Below, piece after piece: positions 33,626 to 42,919 of a stretch of DNA of 64,000 nucleotides. Both the position numbers and the translations under genes were made by a program. The stretch comes from CAWIJJ01 sp963836405 (GTDB taxonomy: Bacteria > Acidobacteriota > Terriglobia > Bryobacterales > Bryobacteraceae). The DNA lies in the NCBI GenBank assembly GCA_963836405.1, contig CAWIJL010000005.1:310001-374000 (forward strand). Direction: 5' to 3'. Numbering within the stretch: position 1 is the stretch's first letter; every line of letters starts with the position of its first letter. The notes under the pieces are model-generated. The model ran no database searches, was not told the origin of the DNA, and saw only the letters and a list, made by a program, of their open reading frames with translations.

Positions 33626-34959
33626 GCGCGGCGGCGGTGGATGCGGGCGCACTCATCGACCGCGGCGGCTGGAGTCTGTATCAGAAACTGCTCACGGGCC
33701 TGGCCGCGCTGGCCGTGATCTTCGACGGTTTCGATATCCAGATCCTCGGGTTCGCCATCCCCTCGCTCATGAAGGAGTGGCAGATGGCGCGTTCCGCCTT
33801 CGCGCCGGTGCTGGCGCTGGGACTGGTGGGAATGGCGTGCGGCAGCCCGTTTGCCGGCCAGGTGGGAGACCGTTTCGGACGGCGTCCGGCGCTGATCGGG
33901 TGCGTCGCGCTGTTCGGGCTGGCCACCATCGCCACGGCCGGGGTGAATTCGATAGTTGCGCTGGCCGCGCTGCGATTCCTCACCGGGATGGGAGTGGGGG
34001 GCGCGCTTCCGAATGCCGCCGCCCTGGCCGCGGAACTTGCTCCCGCGCGCACCCGGCACGTGGCGGTAAAGCTGACCTTCATCTGCGTTCCGCTGGGTGG
34101 AATGCTGGGCGGCGTTCTGGCGGCGCGCGTGCTGCCGGCGTACGGCTGGCGCACCCTGTACCTCATCGGCGGCACACTCCCGCTGCTGTTTGCCGGCGTG
34201 CTCTGGCGGGCGCTGCCCGAGTCGCCGCGTTTCCTGGTCCACCATCCTGCCCGCTGGCCGGCGCTCGCCGGCTTCCTCGCGCGACTCGGCCACTCGCTAC
34301 CGGCCGGCTGCGCGTTTGAAGACGGGGCCGAGCGCAAGACGTCCAGCCCCGGCCTGAGGGCGCTGTTCGGTCCGGGCCTCGCGCGCGATACGGCCGGCAT
34401 CTGGGTGGCCTTCTTTTCGAATCTGAGCGGAATCTATCTGGTGTTCGGATGGCTGCCCGCGATGCTGGTGTCGCAGGGGCTCGACATCGCCACGGCCAGC
34501 ACGGCGCTGGCGGGCTACAACCTCGGGGGCGTGCTGGGCGTGCTGGTATGGGCGGTCCTGATGAGCGCTTTGGGGTCGCGGGGCCCGCTGCTTTCCGGCG
34601 CGCTGGCCACCGGAGGCAGCGCCCTGGCCATTCTGCCGATCCCGGTGGGAACCGAGGCCGGATCCACGCTTCTGCTTCTGGGCATCGCGCTCAACGGCCT
34701 GTTGGCCAACGCCGTCCAGACGTCCATGTTCGCCCTGTGCGCGCACGTATATCCCACGGGGGTGCGTGCCACCGGTGTCGCTTATGCCGCCGCGATAGGG
34801 CGGGTGGGCGGCATCGTCAGCTCGCTGTTTGGTTACGCTTTGATCGGCGCTGGGCCGCGGGCGTACTGGAGCGCGGTCGCCGTCGCCATGGTTTGCGCGT
34901 TCGCCGGGCTCGCGTGGGTCCGCAGCCACTTCCCAGCGATGCGGCAAGCCGCAGGATGA
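33622..34959 (+). CDS. MFS transporter, aromatic acid:H+ symporter (AAHS) type
   Basis: 445 residues with about 12 membrane helices. The ATG at 33622 was chosen over an upstream frame extension because it overlaps the previous stop and gives a normal N-terminus. FDGFDIQILGFAIPSL in helix 1 is the DGxD motif typical of AAHS transporters for aromatic acids, and the loop motif GQVGDRFGRRPAL (between helices 2 and 3) is the MFS signature. It forms a three-gene unit with the thiolase and MetE-like enzyme, consistent with uptake and breakdown of an aromatic or related acid. Confidence 0.9.
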   Translation: MSAAAVDAGALIDRGGWSLYQKLLTGLAALAVIFDGFDIQILGFAIPSLMKEWQMARSAFAPVLALGLVGMACGSPFAGQVGDRFGRRPALIGCVALFGLATIATAGVNSIVALAALRFLTGMGVGGALPNAAALAAELAPARTRHVAVKLTFICVPLGGMLGGVLAARVLPAYGWRTLYLIGGTLPLLFAGVLWRALPESPRFLVHHPARWPALAGFLARLGHSLPAGCAFEDGAERKTSSPGLRALFGPGLARDTAGIWVAFFSNLSGIYLVFGWLPAMLVSQGLDIATASTALAGYNLGGVLGVLVWAVLMSALGSRGPLLSGALATGGSALAILPIPVGTEAGSTLLLLGIALNGLLANAVQTSMFALCAHVYPTGVRATGVAYAAAIGRVGGIVSSLFGYALIGAGPRAYWSAVAVAMVCAFAGLAWVRSHFPAMRQAAG

Positions 34960-35295
34960 GGTAACCAATCGGAGCCGTGACTGGTAATACTGCCGTGCCC
35001 ATTCGCAGTTGCGAATTGAGCACCCAGCCCAATTCGTGAAAGGTCTTGCACGGGGTGCTCGGCTACGTCCGCTGCTGGTTCCGGCCGCGGAGGCGGCGGC
35101 AATGGGTCAACGCCGCGGCTACTCTGCGCGGACAGGCCTTCGAAGCGATCGCCGAGATCGAAGTCGCGTTCCGGTGAACCGCGCGATTACCCAGGATCCG
35201 CGTGGTTGGCCCCGCAGTTCCAATAAGTTCGGCAGGTCCGCCGGCGCCGCACGCGCAACAGATCCTTCGACTCGAAACGTTGTACGGTAGAGGTA
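34960..35295. other. Intergenic, no supported gene
   Basis: A 336-bp gap before the TonB-receptor-like gene. A frame around 35040-35175 reads VLHGVLGYVRCWFRPRRRRQ and GQAFEAIAEIEVAF and then stops. It could be a fragment of a gene but I recognise no family. The promoter of the next gene should lie near its right end. Confidence 0.4.
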
Positions 35296-38262
35296 ATGAT
35301 TACCAGGCGGGTGCTGGTGCTACTCGTGGTCTGCTCGCTTCCCGCTTTTTCGGAGCGCTATGCCGGCCTGTACGGGCGTATTCTGGATACGTTCGACGGC
35401 GGCATCGGGCAGGCGGCGGTAACGGTTGTTAACGAGGAGACCGGCTTTCGCCACGCCACCCAGTCCGAGCCGGGCGGAGGCTACTCCATTCAATTGCTGC
35501 TGCCCGGGGTTTACAAGATCACCGTGCGCAAGGATGGCTTCCGCAGCATGGTGCGGTTCGGCGTGCCGGTTGCCGCCGCTTCGGCTACGCGCGCCGACTT
35601 CGTGCTGCCGGTGGGAAGCATCGAAGAGAGCATCACGGTGTACGGCACGGCGCCCCTTCTGGAGCAGGAAGACGGCTCGGCCGGGCGGCGCATGGATCGC
35701 GACGAGATCGAGCGCCTGCCGCTCAACGGGCGGGGGGTGCTGACGCTTCTCGAATTCGCGCCGGGCACCAACGTCACGCCGGCCACCCGCGGAGAGGCCG
35801 GCCAGTTCAGTGCCAGCGGTCAGCGGCCCAATACCAACTACTTCACCGTGGATGGCGCCAGCGCCAACGCGGGCGTGGCGGCGGGCGGACTGCCGGCGCA
35901 ATCGACGGGCGGCGCGCTGCCGGCGCTGAGCGCTTTCGGCAGCATGGATTCGGTGATCTCGCTCGAGGCGGTAGAGGAGTTTCACGTAACTACCTCCACG
36001 GGAGTGGCCGAATTCGGCCGCATGCCGGGAGCCTCGGTGGCCATCCACAGCCGTTCCGGGACCAATGCCCTGCACGGGTCCACGCTCTACCGGTTCCGTG
36101 ACGACCTGTTTAACGCGAACGACTGGTTCGCGAACGAGGCGGGCTACGGCCGGATCCCGCTGCGCTTGCACGACGTGACGCAGACGCTGGGCGGCCCGTT
36201 GAAGAAGAACCGGACATTTTTCTTCGCCTCCTATCAGCACATCGCGCTGCGGCAGCCCGTGATCTGGCGGCAGGTGGTGCCGTCGGCGGAAGGCCGCGCC
36301 GGGGCGGCGGAGTGGGCGGCACCCGTGCTGGCGCTGTTTCCGATGCCGAATCGCGGCCAACTGGCGGGCGGAACCGGGGAGTGGGTGGGGCGCAACGACC
36401 GTCCCGCGGGGCTCGATACCGGCGGCCTGCGCCTGGACCATTCCCTCACTCCGCGCGTCAGCCTCTTTGCGCGCTACAACGACTCGCCGTCGCGCAACCA
36501 GTTCGGCACCCTGGTGGTGAACCGGCTACGGCTGCGGTCGCGCAGCCTGACGGCGGGGATCAACGCACGCTTCGGCGCCGGCGCGATTCTGGATGTGCGG
36601 GTCAACGAATCGCAAGCCGAAGCGGACTCGGAGTGGAACCGCGAATCCGCCTGCTCGCTTCAGCCCCTGACCCGCAGTTTCCTCAACACGGCAGCGCCGT
36701 GCCACTACCTGGTCCGTTTCTCCATCGCAGGCGTCGGACAAATCGTGTCTGGGATGGAAGGCAAACGGCGCCAGCGGCAGTTCCAGATGGTCGATACCCT
36801 GACCGTGCTCAAGGGCGGACACAAGATCGCGGGGGGCATCGATTACCGTCGAATTCTGGCGCTGCGCCGCGATGCAGCGGGCGCGCTGGCGGTGATCGCC
36901 GGCTCGGTGACGGACCTGTCGGATAAGCGCAATCTGTGGATCTCGTCTGCGGGCCGGCAGAGCGGGTCGGTGAGCCTCAACGAGCTTTCTCTCTGGGTGC
37001 AGGATACCTGGCAGGCCTCGGCGCGGGTGACCATCGCCGGCGGCCTGCGCTGGGAATATAACCCCAGCCCGTTTCCCGAGGACCTAAGTTACTTTTTCGA
37101 CCCCTCGACCACCAAGGTCTTCGCCCTGCACCGGCGGTTGTGGCCCAGCACCTACGGGAACTTCGCGCCGCGCCTGGGCACGGCCGTGAAGCTCAATGGT
37201 GCCGGGACCACGGTGCTGCGGGCGGGCGGCGGTCTCTACTACGATTCCAGCCTGAGCATCGCCACCGACGTTCTGAACGGCGGCCCGCTGAACATCACCA
37301 GTTTCACCAGCGCCATTCACGCGCCCTTCTCGAGCCAGTTGACTTACGGCTTCATGCCGGCTTTGCGGCTGCCGCAGGTGGGGCAGTGGCATATCTCGCT
37401 CGAGCAGGCTTTCGGAACGCGCAGCACCGCATCCCTGGGCTACGCCGGCGCGCGCGGATGGCACCTGGTGCGCAGAGAGCTGGGCGGGCCGGGTTCGACT
37501 CCCACATCGCTGATCGCGCTGACCACCAATAACGGGACAAGCAGCTACCACGCGCTCCAGTTCCAATACCGGCGCAGCGTGACGCGCGGCTTGCAGGCGC
37601 TGGCGGCATACTCGTGGTCGCACTCCATCGACAACGATTCGAGCGACGCCTTTCTCATGTGGGCCGGACGGGGCGCCGGCGACCGCGGCTCCTCCGATTT
37701 CGACGTGCGCCACTCCTTCATCGCGTCGGCCAGTTATGAGGTGCCTTTTCTTCGCGGCGTGCAGGTGGATACCATGCTGCGCGCGCGCAGCGGTTTCCCG
37801 ATCACGGCGCTGCAACGCGAGGACTACATGGGCATCAGCCTGGCCAACGCCTTCCGCCCGGACCTTGTGCCGGGCGTGCCGGTCTGGGTGTCCGACCGCA
37901 TGTCGCCGGGCGGACGGCGGCTCAACCCCCTGGCCTTCACGGGCACGCGCGACGGTGTGCAGGGCTCGCTGGGGCGAAACGCGATCACCGGGTTCGGCAT
38001 GTCCCAGGTGGACCTATCCGTATCGCGCGAGTTCCGGCTGCGCGAGGAGCGGCGGCTGCAACTCCGGCTCGAAGGATTCAACATTTTGAACCATGCCAAC
38101 TTCGGCGATCCGGTGAAATTCGTCAACAGCCCGCTGTTCGGCCAGTCGATTTCGATGCTCAACACGATGCTTGGCACGGGCAGTCCGGGAAGCGGGCTGG
38201 CGCCGGGATTGCAGACGGGCGGACCGCGGTCGGTGCAGATTTCGATACGGCTGCAATTCTGA
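35296..38262 (+). CDS. TonB-dependent receptor-like outer membrane protein with carboxypeptidase-regulatory domain
   Basis: 988 residues. A signal peptide (MITRRVLVLLVVCSLPAFS) is followed by a CarboxypepD_reg-like beta domain (about 22-105), a plug region with ERLPLNGRGVLTLLEFAPGT and SASGQRPNTNYFTVDGA, then a long beta-barrel-type region (RTFFFASYQH, GGLRWEYNP, YNDSPSRNQ). It ends in PRSVQISIRLQF, with a terminal aromatic for outer membrane insertion. Acidobacteria carry dozens of such receptors for glycan or other substrate uptake. No TonB box was recognised. Convergent with the next gene at 7 bp. Confidence 0.9.
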   Translation: MITRRVLVLLVVCSLPAFSERYAGLYGRILDTFDGGIGQAAVTVVNEETGFRHATQSEPGGGYSIQLLLPGVYKITVRKDGFRSMVRFGVPVAAASATRADFVLPVGSIEESITVYGTAPLLEQEDGSAGRRMDRDEIERLPLNGRGVLTLLEFAPGTNVTPATRGEAGQFSASGQRPNTNYFTVDGASANAGVAAGGLPAQSTGGALPALSAFGSMDSVISLEAVEEFHVTTSTGVAEFGRMPGASVAIHSRSGTNALHGSTLYRFRDDLFNANDWFANEAGYGRIPLRLHDVTQTLGGPLKKNRTFFFASYQHIALRQPVIWRQVVPSAEGRAGAAEWAAPVLALFPMPNRGQLAGGTGEWVGRNDRPAGLDTGGLRLDHSLTPRVSLFARYNDSPSRNQFGTLVVNRLRLRSRSLTAGINARFGAGAILDVRVNESQAEADSEWNRESACSLQPLTRSFLNTAAPCHYLVRFSIAGVGQIVSGMEGKRRQRQFQMVDTLTVLKGGHKIAGGIDYRRILALRRDAAGALAVIAGSVTDLSDKRNLWISSAGRQSGSVSLNELSLWVQDTWQASARVTIAGGLRWEYNPSPFPEDLSYFFDPSTTKVFALHRRLWPSTYGNFAPRLGTAVKLNGAGTTVLRAGGGLYYDSSLSIATDVLNGGPLNITSFTSAIHAPFSSQLTYGFMPALRLPQVGQWHISLEQAFGTRSTASLGYAGARGWHLVRRELGGPGSTPTSLIALTTNNGTSSYHALQFQYRRSVTRGLQALAAYSWSHSIDNDSSDAFLMWAGRGAGDRGSSDFDVRHSFIASASYEVPFLRGVQVDTMLRARSGFPITALQREDYMGISLANAFRPDLVPGVPVWVSDRMSPGGRRLNPLAFTGTRDGVQGSLGRNAITGFGMSQVDLSVSREFRLREERRLQLRLEGFNILNHANFGDPVKFVNSPLFGQSISMLNTMLGTGSPGSGLAPGLQTGGPRSVQISIRLQF

Positions 38263-38269
38263 ACGGGCG

Positions 38270-41200
38270 CTATTTCACTACGAACCCGTCCACGTCCACA
38301 TAGCTGCCGGAGGATTGCGGATTGCGGTCGCCGGTGACGCGGAACTCGGCCTTATGCCGGCCCGCGCCGAAACAGCAGTAGCGTTCGGTGGCCTGCCATA
38401 ACACGCGCGGCGAATACAGATCGAGGCGGCCCTTCTTCTGCCCGTCGATGACGACCTCGGCAATGCCGCGATTGGGGGCTTTGCTGTAGATGTAAGTCAA
38501 CGACTCGCCCTCGAATGCGATGGACGCGTCCGCGCCGGCACGATCGGTGTAGGCGATGGTGTGGCGGAACGGTTCGGCGAAGGTCTGGTCGTGGTACCAG
38601 TCGCCGCGGAAGAGGATGGCGGGGTCGAGATCGTCGTAATAGCCGGCCGCGACCATCAGCGACGGTTCGCGGGGCGGCCGGTAGGAGGCGATGCGCTGCT
38701 CGCAATCGGGCTCGAGTTGCGCCAGGTAGGTGTCGCCGGCCTCGAACTCGGGCACGGTGCAGAAATCGATCAGCTTCTTCAAGGTGGGGGGCGACAGCGG
38801 CTCTCCGGCGGTGGGCTTGGGGCTGATGAGATAGTCGATGTGCCAGCCGCGCAGTAACTCGAACAGCGCCTCGGCGGAGGGCGCGTGCTGGATGCGCTCG
38901 AGCACCGGATACTGGTGCCAGTGATTGGCGTAGAAATTGCCGGTGAGGCCCGCGCTCTCGTTGCTTGCGGTAAGCAGCACCGTGGACCGCGGGTGCGCGC
39001 CATTGTAGTAATCGATCACTTTTCGGATGGGCGCGGCTTCACCCTTGTAACGCTCGCGCTCGGCGCGGGAGAAGGGAAGGCGCAGGCAGAAATCCTTGTG
39101 ATAGTAACTGGAGGAAGGGAGGAACCAGGCGTTGAGCGCGGTGGCGGCAACCAGGTACACGGCCAGGGTGCGGTACAGCCAGGCACGCTGCGCCGCCCAT
39201 CCCAGCAGGGCCGCGAAGCCGACCAGGATTGGGGGCATCGCCGCATAGAGATAACGCACGTTGGGCTGCGAAGCCATCACGATGGCGGACGCAAGCAGGG
39301 CCACGGCCACGGCGCTCACCGCCACGCGGCGGGAGCGGCGCAGCACCAGCAGGCCGGCGAGAGCGAGCGGCGCCACCACCAGGTATTGAAATCCGAACGA
39401 GCCGTGCTGTCCTTCCCAGGCGTCGGCGGTGCGGAAGGTCAGGGTGTACAACGTTCCCGCGCCGAGCGGAATGTGGAAGCGGGGGTCGTTCAGGTCCACA
39501 CCGGGGTCGAGCAGCGGCGAGCGGAATTTCTGGTTTTGAAACGGGAAGATGGGGTTGCCGGTTTTGACCCAGGCGATGGCGTAAGGGGGCAGGGCACAGG
39601 CGAGCAGCAGGCCCGCGGCGAGGGCGGCGTGGAGCCAGGGCCGGCGGCCGAGCGCCTTCGGGCGGCGTAAAACTTCATAGACCAGGAACGGCAGCGCGAC
39701 CGCCAGGAAAGCCATGCTGCCGAGCTTGGTGGAGACGGCGGCGCCGGCCAGCAGCATGGCTGCGTAGAGATAACGGCGGCTGCCCGTCTCGCCGAGTTTC
39801 CAGGTGGCCGTGAGCACGGCCAGGACGAGCGCCGCCAAAAGGTTCTCGACGAACAGCGAGCCGGTCACCATCTGCACCACGGGTGTGGCCGCAAAGGACG
39901 CGGCGATCAACAGCGCCGGCGCGGGCGTCAGCCAACGGCGCGCGGCCGAATAGATCAACCCGAGAACCGCCAGCAGCATCGCGAAATTCAACAGGCGCGC
40001 AGCGTACTCGCCGCCCAGCAGGTACACGATGGAGTAGCACCAGTCGGCGCCCATCGGCATGACCGCCCACAGGATGCGCGCGGGCTCGAAGGTCAGCGCA
40101 TGGTGAGCGGCGATATCTATGGGAATGGCCAAGTGCATCGCCAGCCCGTCCGCGCCCACCTCCGGTTTGAGAGCCACGAACCACTGGGCGACGACCAGGA
40201 ACAGGAGTACAGCCAGCGCGGCGCGGGTCCAGCCAGAACGCAGCTCCGCGCCGCGCAGCGACGCGGCCCAGAAGCGCAGCCGCCGCCACACGCCGCGGGC
40301 ATCGACCAGGACCGGCAGTGCCAGGACGCCCGCCCAGACAGCCGGATAGTGAACCGGCACGCGTGCGAGCGGCGTCATCAGCGCGATATAGACGGCGATT
40401 CCGGCAAGCGTCGCGAGCACGTGCGTGGCCAGGGAATCTTCGGCGCCGCGTCCCAGCAGAAGACTGCCGAGCGCCGACGCGGAGAGCAGAAACAAGGCGA
40501 CCGCCAGCACCGGCAGCGGACCTACCGAAACGGCCGTGAGCACCAGGAGCAGCAGCGCCATCAGCGCCGCGAAAATCCACGGGAGTATCACCAGCAGCGG
40601 TACGCCGAGCGCGATGAAGATGCCGAGGAATCGCGTGAACCGGTGGATACCGACCGGCTGCCAGATCTCCTGGTCAAACAGGTGCGCGGTGCTGAAGCCG
40701 TAGATTTCTGTGGCGGCCAGGATGGCAAATAGGCCGCCGAAGAGCAGGACCGGCACCGTGCCCGTCCACACACGCTCGCGCCGCGCCAATTCCGCGGGCG
40801 CGTGCCCTCCCCCTGGCTTGAAGATAAACAGGCGCTGCACCGCGAAATTGACGAAGAACAGGAAAGTCTCCACCAGGATCTTCGCTGCCATGGTGTTGAC
40901 GCCGAACTGGTCATGCAGGTGGCGGATACCGAGGTACGAGGCGGTTCCGCTCACCATCACCAGCCCCAGGTATTTCGGCAGCACGGCCTTGTGCTGCTGC
41001 CGGGAATAGAAGACCGAGCTGCGCACCATCGTGTAATTGAATGTGACCGCGAAGACGCGGGCCACCACCTGCGAGGCCAGCAGCAGGCCGGTGCGCTTCC
41101 AGACGATGTAGAAGATCAGGTTGTCGAGCAGCGCGCTCAGAAACGAGATGGAGCCGAAGCGCAGCAGGACGAAATAGATCTTCATCGAATCGACGATGGG

Positions 41201-41851
41201 ATTGAAGTGCGAGGTCGGATTGCCCTGTTCGTAGATGGTGCGGATGGGCTGTTCGGCAATCGGAATATCGAGATGGTGCGCCGCCAGCAGCATTTCGAGC
41301 TCGAACTCGTAGCCGGTGGCCTCGAGCCGCATGAGCTTCGCGAGCATTCCGGCGGGGATGCCGCGCAGTCCGGTCTGCGTATCCGTGATTTTGCGCCCCA
41401 GCAGGGCATGCATCACAGACCGGGTGAGCACGTTGCCGAAGCGGCTGCGCAGGGGGACGTCGCTTCCGAAGGAACGGCTGCCCAGCACCAGGGCGTCGGG
41501 CTGCGCCACCAGCCGGCCGGCGACGGCTTCGATGTCGTCGGGGTGGTGCTGCCCGTCCGCGTCCGCCGTGACCACGCCGGCAATGTGCGGGAAGGTGCAC
41601 AGCACGTAATTAAACGCGGTCTTGAGGGCCGCCCCCTTGCCGAGATTCACCGCGTGGCGCAGCAGGTGAACGCCGGGGAACTCGGCCACGCGCGCGAAGA
41701 TGTCCGCAAACTCGGGGCCGCCGCCATCGTCCACGATCACAATAGCGGGCATTGCTTTGGACGCGAGGGTGCGAACCAGATCGATGAGTCCGGCCGAGGG
41801 CTTATAGGCGGGGATAACGACCGCGAAGCGGATGTCGGCGCTCGATGGCAT
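38270..41851 (-). CDS. Glycosyltransferase family 2 / GtrA / membrane glycosyltransferase fusion
   Basis: 1193 residues from ATG 41851 (an upstream TTG would add seven). Residues about 10-230 form a GT2 domain of the DPM1/polyprenyl-phosphate sugar synthase type: VVIPAYKPS, IVIVDDGGG, NLGKGAALKTAFN, DADGQHHPDD and TDTQTGLRGIP. Residues about 240-360 match the GtrA-like four-helix domain (FGSISFLSALLDNLIFYIVW, FNYTMVRSSVFYS, NFAVQRLFIFK). Residues about 380-970 contain many helices like an integral membrane GT-C (PMT/ArnT-like) enzyme. A periplasmic beta-sandwich of about 130 residues closes the protein (VAAGYYDDLDPAIL, DRAGADASIAFEGESLTYIY). GT2 and GtrA fusions are known, but having the donor synthase, flippase-like part, acceptor enzyme and ligand-binding end in one chain is unusual. 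Likely role: lipid-linked sugar transfer to a cell-surface polymer. Confidence 0.8.
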   Translation of the reverse strand: MPSSADIRFAVVIPAYKPSAGLIDLVRTLASKAMPAIVIVDDGGGPEFADIFARVAEFPGVHLLRHAVNLGKGAALKTAFNYVLCTFPHIAGVVTADADGQHHPDDIEAVAGRLVAQPDALVLGSRSFGSDVPLRSRFGNVLTRSVMHALLGRKITDTQTGLRGIPAGMLAKLMRLEATGYEFELEMLLAAHHLDIPIAEQPIRTIYEQGNPTSHFNPIVDSMKIYFVLLRFGSISFLSALLDNLIFYIVWKRTGLLLASQVVARVFAVTFNYTMVRSSVFYSRQQHKAVLPKYLGLVMVSGTASYLGIRHLHDQFGVNTMAAKILVETFLFFVNFAVQRLFIFKPGGGHAPAELARRERVWTGTVPVLLFGGLFAILAATEIYGFSTAHLFDQEIWQPVGIHRFTRFLGIFIALGVPLLVILPWIFAALMALLLLVLTAVSVGPLPVLAVALFLLSASALGSLLLGRGAEDSLATHVLATLAGIAVYIALMTPLARVPVHYPAVWAGVLALPVLVDARGVWRRLRFWAASLRGAELRSGWTRAALAVLLFLVVAQWFVALKPEVGADGLAMHLAIPIDIAAHHALTFEPARILWAVMPMGADWCYSIVYLLGGEYAARLLNFAMLLAVLGLIYSAARRWLTPAPALLIAASFAATPVVQMVTGSLFVENLLAALVLAVLTATWKLGETGSRRYLYAAMLLAGAAVSTKLGSMAFLAVALPFLVYEVLRRPKALGRRPWLHAALAAGLLLACALPPYAIAWVKTGNPIFPFQNQKFRSPLLDPGVDLNDPRFHIPLGAGTLYTLTFRTADAWEGQHGSFGFQYLVVAPLALAGLLVLRRSRRVAVSAVAVALLASAIVMASQPNVRYLYAAMPPILVGFAALLGWAAQRAWLYRTLAVYLVAATALNAWFLPSSSYYHKDFCLRLPFSRAERERYKGEAAPIRKVIDYYNGAHPRSTVLLTASNESAGLTGNFYANHWHQYPVLERIQHAPSAEALFELLRGWHIDYLISPKPTAGEPLSPPTLKKLIDFCTVPEFEAGDTYLAQLEPDCEQRIASYRPPREPSLMVAAGYYDDLDPAILFRGDWYHDQTFAEPFRHTIAYTDRAGADASIAFEGESLTYIYSKAPNRGIAEVVIDGQKKGRLDLYSPRVLWQATERYCCFGAGRHKAEFRVTGDRNPQSSGSYVDVDGFVVK

Positions 41852-42143
41852 TAATGGCAGTGGACTATTCAACTACAACATGCGCCCGAAACCATTTGCA
41901 AGCGGCCCCTGCCACTTTGCAACTTCTCTCCCGGAGGATGGTGCGGTCGAACCAGGCGGACGCCCCCGCCATGTGGATGGTCGATACGTCCCCTGTCCGG
42001 CATTCTAGGAAGTAGCTATGCCAGGGCAGAGCCGGGGGTGAGCCGCTAGGGGACGCTGGCGAGGCCCCGAAAACCACGCGTGCGGCTTTACCGCATTGCG
42101 CTGTTCTGCCCGGCGCCGCGCCGCAACCCAAGCGCGACACGGC
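41852..42143. other. Intergenic, no supported gene
   Basis: A 292-bp gap between the 3' end of the polyketide cluster (PPTase stop at 42144) and the start of the glycosyltransferase fusion. No protein-like ORF on either strand. It should hold the promoter of the fusion gene, but no clear -35/-10 pair was recognised. Confidence 0.4.
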
Positions 42144-42899
42144 CTACCCTGCAAGCAGCGATTCTGGTCTCAGGACGGGCGTCACCAACAAGGGTCGGGG
42201 GGCATCGCGGTATGCGAGAGCAGCGGCATAGCCTGCATGCACGTCGAGACTATGTAGGGTCCAATGTTCGTCGATGCGAGCGTCGTCAAACCACACAAGG
42301 TCCACCGGACCGCCTGGTTGGAGCGACACGCGAAAGCTGTTGAGCGGCGTCGAGAGCCCGCCTCCGCCAGCTTTGATGCACGCCTCTTTGCGCGTCCACC
42401 AGGGGAAAAAGGCGTGCTCGCGCAGTGCAGCCGGCATGGCGGCGAACTCTTCGGCTTCCTGCGGGCAGAAGAACCGATTCGCGAGATCCATCATGTCGGG
42501 GACGGGGCGTATTTGTTCGACGTCGACGCCGATTTCACACCCTTGGGTAAACGCAAGCAGCGCGAGCCGGCCGCTGTGCGAAACATTGAAGTCGATGCGG
42601 CAGTCACCGCACGACGGCTTACCCTGAGGACCGTATACAAAAACGATCTCCGCGGCGGGGCGCGACAGGTAACGGGATAGCAACAGCCGCAGGGTTCCTC
42701 GTGCGGCTACGAACGCGTCGCGATGCCGGGCAAAATGGAACCGCGCTGCACGGTCCCGTTCGTCGGGGGATAGAGTAGATCCGAGCGTCGCGAGCTCGTT
42801 TTCGCCAAGGTCCACTTCAACGCACCAGACTTCGATCCGGCGGCTACGGAGATCGAACGAAGGCCGTTGCCGGAGATCCGTGAGATGAGTGCCGCCCAT
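42144..42899 (-). CDS. 4'-phosphopantetheinyl transferase (Sfp type)
   Basis: About 251 residues. It adds the phosphopantetheine arm from CoA to the serine of carrier proteins, which the three PKS proteins here need. Visible motifs are KPSCGDCRIDFNVSHSGRLA (substrate and His), IGVDVEQIRP (metal acids), FFCPQEAEEF, and FFPWWTRKEACIKAGGGG (WxxKEA). The ATG at 42899 was preferred to 42953, whose extra residues are Arg-rich and overlap the 3' end of the condensation gene; either start is possible. It ends the minus-strand cluster. Confidence 0.9.
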   Translation of the reverse strand: MGGTHLTDLRQRPSFDLRSRRIEVWCVEVDLGENELATLGSTLSPDERDRAARFHFARHRDAFVAARGTLRLLLSRYLSRPAAEIVFVYGPQGKPSCGDCRIDFNVSHSGRLALLAFTQGCEIGVDVEQIRPVPDMMDLANRFFCPQEAEEFAAMPAALREHAFFPWWTRKEACIKAGGGGLSTPLNSFRVSLQPGGPVDLVWFDDARIDEHWTLHSLDVHAGYAAALAYRDAPRPLLVTPVLRPESLLAG

Positions 42900-42919
42900 G
42901 TCAGTAATGCTGCACCAAT

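Noticed and set aside
40802..41854. Plus-strand ORF of 350 codons opposite the glycosyltransferase fusion
   Set aside because: Antisense to the GT2/GtrA domains, His/Gln-rich noise without any family.
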